Shown one piece after another: positions 6,383 through 13,581 of a stretch of 14,660 nt of DNA; the first letter of the stretch is position 1, and each line of letters opens with the position of its first letter. The translations under genes and the position numbers were made by a program. The stretch is from Baffinella frigidus (lineage: Eukaryota; Cryptophyceae; Cryptomonadales; Baffinellaceae): positions 768,595 through 783,254 of the forward strand of contig MU646419.1 in the NCBI GenBank assembly GCA_026770585.1, in the 5' to 3' direction. The notes under the pieces were generated by a model. It worked only from the letters and a program-made list of their open reading frames with translations. It was not told the origin of the DNA and searched no databases.

Positions 6383-6692
6383 CGCTCTCGAGCTGGTGAC
6401 ACTCGTTGCGGAAGCCAATAGCCCTGGATGGCTTTCTGAAGTGCGTAAACTTGAGGCTGGAGCGCGAGCCTTTTTATTTGGTCAGAGCTTCAAATGGTGG
6501 GTTTGTAGGAGATAAATGACCTACGCTTCAGACTCAATGTAATTATTTTCGCGGTCTTGGTTTGAGCCGTTTGTTTACTTTTGCCAAAAGTTTACAAGAC
6601 AAACTCGGAAAAAGGCTCAGCTCAGCGGGGCGTAGCCGGGGTCCTTGGAAGACTAGGTCGTTGGCTGGGAGTGTGGCATCCTACGGGGCCAA
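6383..6692. promoter_or_regulatory. Divergent intergenic region shared by HisRS and the phosphatase
   Basis: About 310 bp separate the two putative start codons and contain no exon-like sequence in either direction. The AT-rich part (about 6468-6600) includes TTTTTATTTGG, AATGTAATTATTTT and an imperfect inverted repeat around ACTTTTGCCAAAAGT (6579-6593). Both transcripts' 5' UTRs and core promoters should lie here. No exact TATA or initiator assignment can be defended. Confidence 0.55.
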
Positions 6693-6788
6693 ATGATCCA
6701 GCGCGCGAGAAGCATGCCGGTCATGTACATGGTCGCGCTGCTGGCGCTGTTCGTCTGCCTGTGCGACGGCCAGGGGCGGCCCGAGCAG
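6693..6788 (+). CDS. Phosphatase exon 1: signal peptide
   Basis: The exon has 32 codons from ATG 6693, ending PEQ with donor GAGCAG|GTGGGC. A basic n-region (QRAR) precedes [14 protein letters not shown], a hydrophobic core, with likely cleavage near CDG-QG. A second in-frame ATG at 6714 would give a shorter but equally plausible signal peptide; the first keeps the basic residues. The following intron is only 148 bp. Confidence 0.8.
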
Positions 6789-9091
6789 GTGGGCCCAAGC
6801 CCCCTGCAGTCCAACGCAGGCCAGGACCGGCGACCCTGTTCACTTGGAGCCGTAGTGTGCGTTCTCGCACGTGTCCCTTCCATCACACGTCCCCTTTGAA
6901 CTATTTGCCGGTTGTTCACGGATGGGGGTGCGGCAGATACATATCGCGCAGGGGCAGGATCCCTCGGTGATGACCGTCTCGTGGCTGACGCTCACAGGCA
7001 AACCCTAAACCCCAAACCCTAGACCCTAGACCCGAGCCGCGGCTTTCTCCCTTGGGGGAGAGACGAAATAGACAGTGACAGCCCCCCAACCGTGTGAGAA
7101 AACACGATTCTGAATCATCTGAGAGATGATTTAGAAAGACTCGATCACCGCTTCATCCACTGACATCCACGCCTGACAGTTTCGTAGAACGCATTCAAAA
7201 CTGGAGAGTTTGACCAGTTTAAACTGGTTTTGCCGTACCTTTTTCCAAACTTTGTACCAGAAAGATAGGGATATTCCCATGAAAATGGCCAGGATATCCT
7301 CATGAAAATGGCACACACGGTCGGATCATCCACGAAGCAAGCTCTTGGTGGTAAGGAACAGAGATCATGCAGAAAGCTTACGTTAATGGAGTAGTAACTT
7401 TGGTACAAAATTTATAATGGAAAACATTCTTGGGCTTTAAAAGTCCTGAAATCGCTTTTAAAATCGTTTGAGAGCTTGCAAGCCCACGTTAACCGACCCC
7501 TTAAGGGGTCCATTAACGTAAGCTTTTCGCATTAGAGATCTAGCTGTTTCGCAGTCTATTTCGTCCCACCAATGTGCTGCGGGTCCTTTCCCGCTTCATT
7601 TTGACGGATGTGTACCGCAGTCATGTCAACTCGAGAATAGTCAGCCAACCCACTTTAGACGTGAGGCTGGTCAATCAAAAGTTATCGCAAGGGCAGGTTC
7701 CATGAAATTCCTGGAAGTTGTCAAACGTTGACTCGAGGCCTAATGTGAGTTGACTTTTTTGATTGCCTCCCCTCAGGTCTAGCGTAGCCGAGTGAGGCAG
7801 AGATATGAGATGAGTGGGAATATCTTTATAATTGGGCCTGGAAACATACGACCCGGAACCCTAGACCCTCAAATCTAAAACCCTGAACCCTAGACCTTGA
7901 AGACGGCTGAACCTTTACCCCGAAACAGACGATCCGGCGCCGAGCACGTGCCACGAGGAAGCGGCCGTGCATGACGGGTCCGCCTAAAGTTGACATACTA
8001 GGTGTACGGTACAAATCTGTCAACTTTGGAGCGGAAAAGAGCCCCGTCTCGCCAAATTGGTGAGACCAAATAGACTGAGACAGAGCGAGGACATGGCTGA
8101 CGAAACCCCGGCCTGATTTAGGACCTGTATCGAGAGTGATAAAGCAGAAGAAAAAGAAGAAGAAGAAGAAGAAGAAGAAGAAGAAGAGATGGCTGACGAA
8201 ACCCTGAAACAGACGATCCGGCGCCGAGCACGTGCCACGAGGAAGCGGCAGTGCATGACGGCTCGGCCTATTCTCAAGTTGACATGCTGGGTTTACGGTG
8301 CAAATTCGTCAATTTAAACCGTGCTTTTGCCATCTTGAGGCGGGTTTTGTCCTATGGTACAGCCATGTCGACGCTAAAATAGCAAAATCTGACAACATTC
8401 ACCCTTGAGATAGCATGAATGGCGGTTTAGATTGGATGGGTTCGGAGACTAAGATGGCTGACGAACCCTGTGGCAACAGACGATCCGGCGCCGAGCACGT
8501 GCCACGAGGAAGCGGCTGTGCATTACGGGTATGGCGAGTCGCTCGCGTACACGGCTTACGGAACCGTCGCCATGGTCCCCCCCGCCCCACCCCCCTTTCT
8601 CGCTCGCTCCCTCTCTCGCTCCCTCTCTCTCTCCCTCTCTCTCCCTCTCTCTCCCTCTCTCTCCCTCTCTCTCCCTCTCGCTCCCTCTCTATCCCTCTCT
8701 CTCCCTCTCTCGCCCTCTCTCTCCCTCTCTCTCTCCCTCCTTCGCTATCTCTCTCTAAGCGGCCGTGCATTACGACTATGGCGAGTCCGTCGCTTAAACG
8801 GCGTACGGAACTGTTGCGATGGTCCCGTCCTCTCTCTCTCTCTTTCTCTCTCTCTTCTCTCCCTCTCTCCCTCCCTCTCCCTCCCCCGCTCCCTCTCTCT
8901 CTCTCTCTCTCCCTCTCCCTCTCATCCCTCTCCCTCTCCCTCCCTCTCCCTCCCTCTCCCTCTCTCTCCCTCTCCCTCTCCCTCTCTCTCTTTCCCTCTC
9001 TCTCTCTAAGCGGCCGTGCATTACGGCTTCGGAGAGTCGGACGCTTACACGGCTTACGGAACCATCGCGATGGTCCTGTCCTCCCCCTCTT

Positions 9092-9132
<41 letters not shown>

Positions 9133-12100
9133 CTCTCTCTCTCGCCCCCTCTCGCTCTCTCTACCTTTCTCTCTTCTCTCCCTCACCCTCTCTCGCTCTC
9201 TCTCTCTCTCTTAATCTCACTCTGTGTCCCTCTCCTGTCTCTCGCTCCCTCTCTCTCCATCTCGCTCCCTCTCCCTCTCTCCCTCTCCCTCTCTCTCCAA
9301 GCGAAGGTGCAACACGGCTACGGCGAGTCGATCGCATACAGAAGGCCGGTTCTACGGGACCGGCCATGCCCCCATCTCATGTGGAATCCGCTTCTATTTA
9401 AAGCATCATGTCGTGCTATCTTAATGGTGGAATTTCTATCTTGGCCTCGACTCAGATGTACCATAGCAGAAAACCCACCCCTACGATAGCAAAAACGTGT
9501 TTCTAATCACACCAGTTTCCGTATGAAATCCCACCTAGCTCTATCTCTGTCTGATTCGGACACAACAATTTGTTAGACAGGGCTCTTTTTCGCTCCAAAT
9601 TTGACGGATTTGTACCACCAGACCCGATCATCAACTTGAGAACAGTCGGTCAAGCCGACTGAGGCAGAAGTAGCCATCCCAACTGGTGGTTCCAATGAGG
9701 GTGACCAGCCACGTAGAGTAGTTCCCAGAATCTCTCATCCCTAATCCCTAATCCCGAACCCCTGACCCATGATTCCTACATCCTAAACCCAGTCCTACTA
9801 CGCGGGAGGGCTAGTTGTCTCATCCGGCCAACCGCGGACTGATCTTGCGGTTAAAAGTCAGATCAAAAACAATGATTTCTGGGCGTTCCCTCAACATTTG
9901 CCGATTCCAAGGGAAAATAATAGAAAGACACAAGGCGTAAAATGACATTTAGCTCTCCCGCGATCAGATGGTAGCGGACAAATTATCGAAGAAGGGCAAG
10001 AAGAAGGGGGTGACAACGCGGCTCTCGTACGTGCATACCGCCAGGATCACCGGCCTCTACCCCGCTACCCGATACTGGTACTAGTCCCGTCACCCAACAG
10101 ATTACATCTCGGGTGTGGCTTGAGATTGGAGCCATTTCGTATTTTTAGGGGTTTAAATACCCAAATTTGTGGGAAATCCTCGCGATACTGGTAACCGGGC
10201 CAATCCCTGTCATGAGTTGCCAAAATTGACCCATCGGCTGTGAGTGGGACCCTGCAATGCCCCACCGAACAGCCCTATGTGTTACTCACTTCACCCGCCC
10301 CTATTCCCCGTCGCGCTCAGCTGGATTCAGCGCTCGGCGTAACACCCAGGATTTCGCGATTTGTACTCACTTCACCCGCCCCTAGACAGGAGGAGAGCAC
10401 CGGGGGGCGTGCTCTCCTCCTGTCTTTGGACTAACGCCCTTGCCTCAGCAGTGTTCTCGTGTTTCCTGATGCACCAGGAAAGCCCAGGAAATATCTCTGG
10501 GGAAACGAGGAAACTTCAGGACACGAGAACACTCGTAATGGCATTCACCCGCCCCTAGTGGCTTGCGCGGTCGCGCTCAGCTGGATTCCGCGCTGTAACA
10601 TCCAGGATTTCGCGATTTTATGCGTGTCCAATAAGTTTCATTCGCATACTGGCACTGCCCCTTGCCTCGGGGGGGCTGCCACCACTGAAACATGGCACGA
10701 GGGTGACTTTCGATGGCAAGAACATGTGTCGGACACACTCGTGAGCGTGGTGGACACGATCGGCGGCCCTGCCTTCTTTCCTGTGATGGTGATGCCATGT
10801 ACGTTTCTTTCGCCGTTGCCGGTTGAACACACTCATCTCCTTCTCGCCCTGGTTCTTCGGGTACCAAGTTTAGGGTTTAAGGTTTAGGGTTTAGGTACAA
10901 CCTCATTTTCCTCTCTCTAAACCTCGAAACCTAAACCTAAACCCTAACCCTGACCCCTAAACCCTAAACCCTAAACCCTAAACCCTAAACCCTAAACCCT
11001 AAACCGTCTCTCTGCAGGTACCAGTTCGGCGGCCCGAAGAAGACAAACTGCTCCGATTTATCCTCTGCTCCTCTGACTGTGATGCCATGCACGTTTCGCC
11101 GTCACCAGTTGAACAAATCTCTCATCTCTCGCTCACCCTTTCTCCGCAGGTACCAAGTCGGCGGACTAAAGAACGCACACTGCTCCTCGGGAGTCTTGAA
11201 CTTCGAAACCGCTGATCCAGTACCGGTTTCGGTGTACGTTTCACCAGTCACCACCACTTAGCAGCCACCGGAGGTTTCACGGACACAGTCCATCCAAACT
11301 ATTTGTACTGAAATCCTGTCCACTGCCCTAGAACCTAACCGGAATACCACCTTGAATTCAAGGTGAAAAGGTCCTCGGTCGCTAAGTGGTTGAACAAACT
11401 CTTCCGCACCTTTCGCTCATCTCCCTCCCCCCCTCTCTCTCCATGCACGTTTCTTTCGCCGTCACCAGTTGAACAAATCTCTCATCTCTCGCTCACCCTC
11501 TCTCTCTGCAGGTACCAAGTCGGGGGGCAGAACAACGCAAACTGCTCATCGGGAGTCTTCAACTTCAAAACGGCGCCTGCATATGGCGAGGTACCGACCT
11601 ACCTACTCAGCAGGGGACGCCCCAATATTTAGCTCTGAAACAGTCTCGTCGGGCTCGTATTCGCTCCAAAGTTGACGGATGTGTGCCGCGGACTCTGCAT
11701 GAAGTTCAAGACCACGCCTGCATATGGCGCGGTACGGCCACACACCGGACTTCGAAGGGATTTTTGAATAACCCTTAAGCGATAAGACCTACGACCCTAC
11801 GGTAGGCAACCCGTACGGGCAAAGGGGGGTTCCTACGGATAAGGTAACGGCAAGATGGCCCGATCCGGGCCGAAAATCCCTTCGTGGCCCGCTGTGTGGG
11901 GTGCACGCCCCAACGTCTACTCCGGATTTGCTAGAAGAAAATCGGGAAATGTGGTCGGTTCACACAGTAGATCGCGGCGCGTGCATGCTCTTTTTTCTCC
12001 CTCACACACACTCTCTAGCTCTGTCCCAGTCTATGTGGGCCTGCGAGGCACGGGTGCACGCTTTCAGGGGTTTAAAACTCCTGTTTTTGTTCTAGGAATT

Positions 12101-13478
12101 CTTTAGATGGACGCAACCTGCCAACGAAAATTACTACACAATTGGATCATACTCTAGAACGTCATCCGCGGTTAAGGGGGGCACATGAACGCTATCCGCG
12201 GTTAACGGCATTCCTAATTAATACATTCTCTGATATATGCGCTGGGATGCGCTGGTTTCGTTCGCAATTTTTGAAAAAGAATCTTTGAGTCGATAACCTG
12301 TCTGGGAGACTACCATTAACCGCGGATAGCGTTCTTGTGCCCCGCTTAACCACGGAGAGAAAGTCCTAGAACGCCACTGACTGTTCTAGCACGCCACTGA
12401 TAGGAAGTCACTGATTCTAGAATGTTCTAGAACGCCGCTGATTATGTCGTCTTGCAGGTTTCGTTTGCGATTTTCGCGGACTTCGGGGTGGCGATGATGG
12501 GGGAGTCGATAACCTGTCTCGAAACGGACGTCAAGCGGGAGGTGCGCTTCACGATAGGGTCCCGAGGCTGCTTGCCACTTCAGAGAAACACAGGTCCACG
12601 TAAGGGATACACAGCATGCCCCCTCCTGCTCCATATTAGTTTCCATTCATTGTTGTGTTTGTTAATTGCGCATTTTTAGCGCTGCTCCAGTTATTTTTCC
12701 AGTTATTTTAGCGCTGCTACAAACTTAGTCACGTTGCACCAAGATTCAGGATGTGTTGCTACCAGGGGTGTGCCGGATGATGCGTGTGGTGTCACTTTGC
12801 GATTTGTCTCTCTCTCGTGAAGGCAATCTCATCCCCTCAGGAATTTGATTGAAATGCTCCGGAGTTCCCCAAATCAACGAAATTTACTACACAATTGGTC
12901 ACGTCCAGGCCTGGACGTGACTGATTTGGTCAAATATGTAGTAAACTTCGGTGATTCGGGGAACTCTGAAGCATTAAAATCAAATACTTGGCGGGATTAA
13001 ATATGGTCAACCACGCGGAGGGCATCCCCTACTGCCGCTTTTTAAAATGTCGGTTGTTGACGCACGTGCACGGTTGTACAAGAAGTGGTCACGTTCCCGG
13101 CACGGCTCCAATTCCCACCAAGAATGCTTAACCCACACAGCGGCCTTTGAAGGGATTTTCAATAATCCCTAAGCGATAAGACTCAGGACCGTACGGTAGG
13201 CATCCCGTAGGGGCATAGGGAGGGTTCTTACGGATAAGGTAACGGAAACTCGGGCATTTCCTCCCCGAGAATCCCCTCGTAGCCCGCTGTGTGGGTGTGC
13301 AAGTTGCGATGTTAAATAGGGGAATTGATCGGCCTCGCGTAGTCGATCACGGAAATAACTTTAGGACGTACGGTGTGTCTGGAAAAAACGTTTGGTGTAA
13401 GATGGGCGCTTTTCTGAAATTGCAGTGTGTGACCTGACGTGGAGAGGGAGAAGAATTACGTTTCAATTGGTGACGCAT

Positions 13479-13528
<50 letters not shown>

Positions 13529-13529
13529 G

Positions 13530-13581
<52 letters not shown>

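Noticed and set aside
8415-9401. Long Ser/Leu/Pro-rich open frame of 328 codons
   Set aside because: It reads straight through CT microsatellites and in the wrong frame for the exon 3 copies; period-2 CT repeats give Ser-Leu frames free of stops.
10459-10887. 142-codon plus-strand frame between phosphatase exons 4 and 5
   Set aside because: It crosses a hairpin and the duplicated acceptor unit, has no PAP similarity, and exons 4 and 5 already join seamlessly (YW|YQVGG).
11855-12106. 83-codon frame near the family B element
   Set aside because: It overlaps the inverted end of a MITE-like element and a family A tip; no domain or splice logic.
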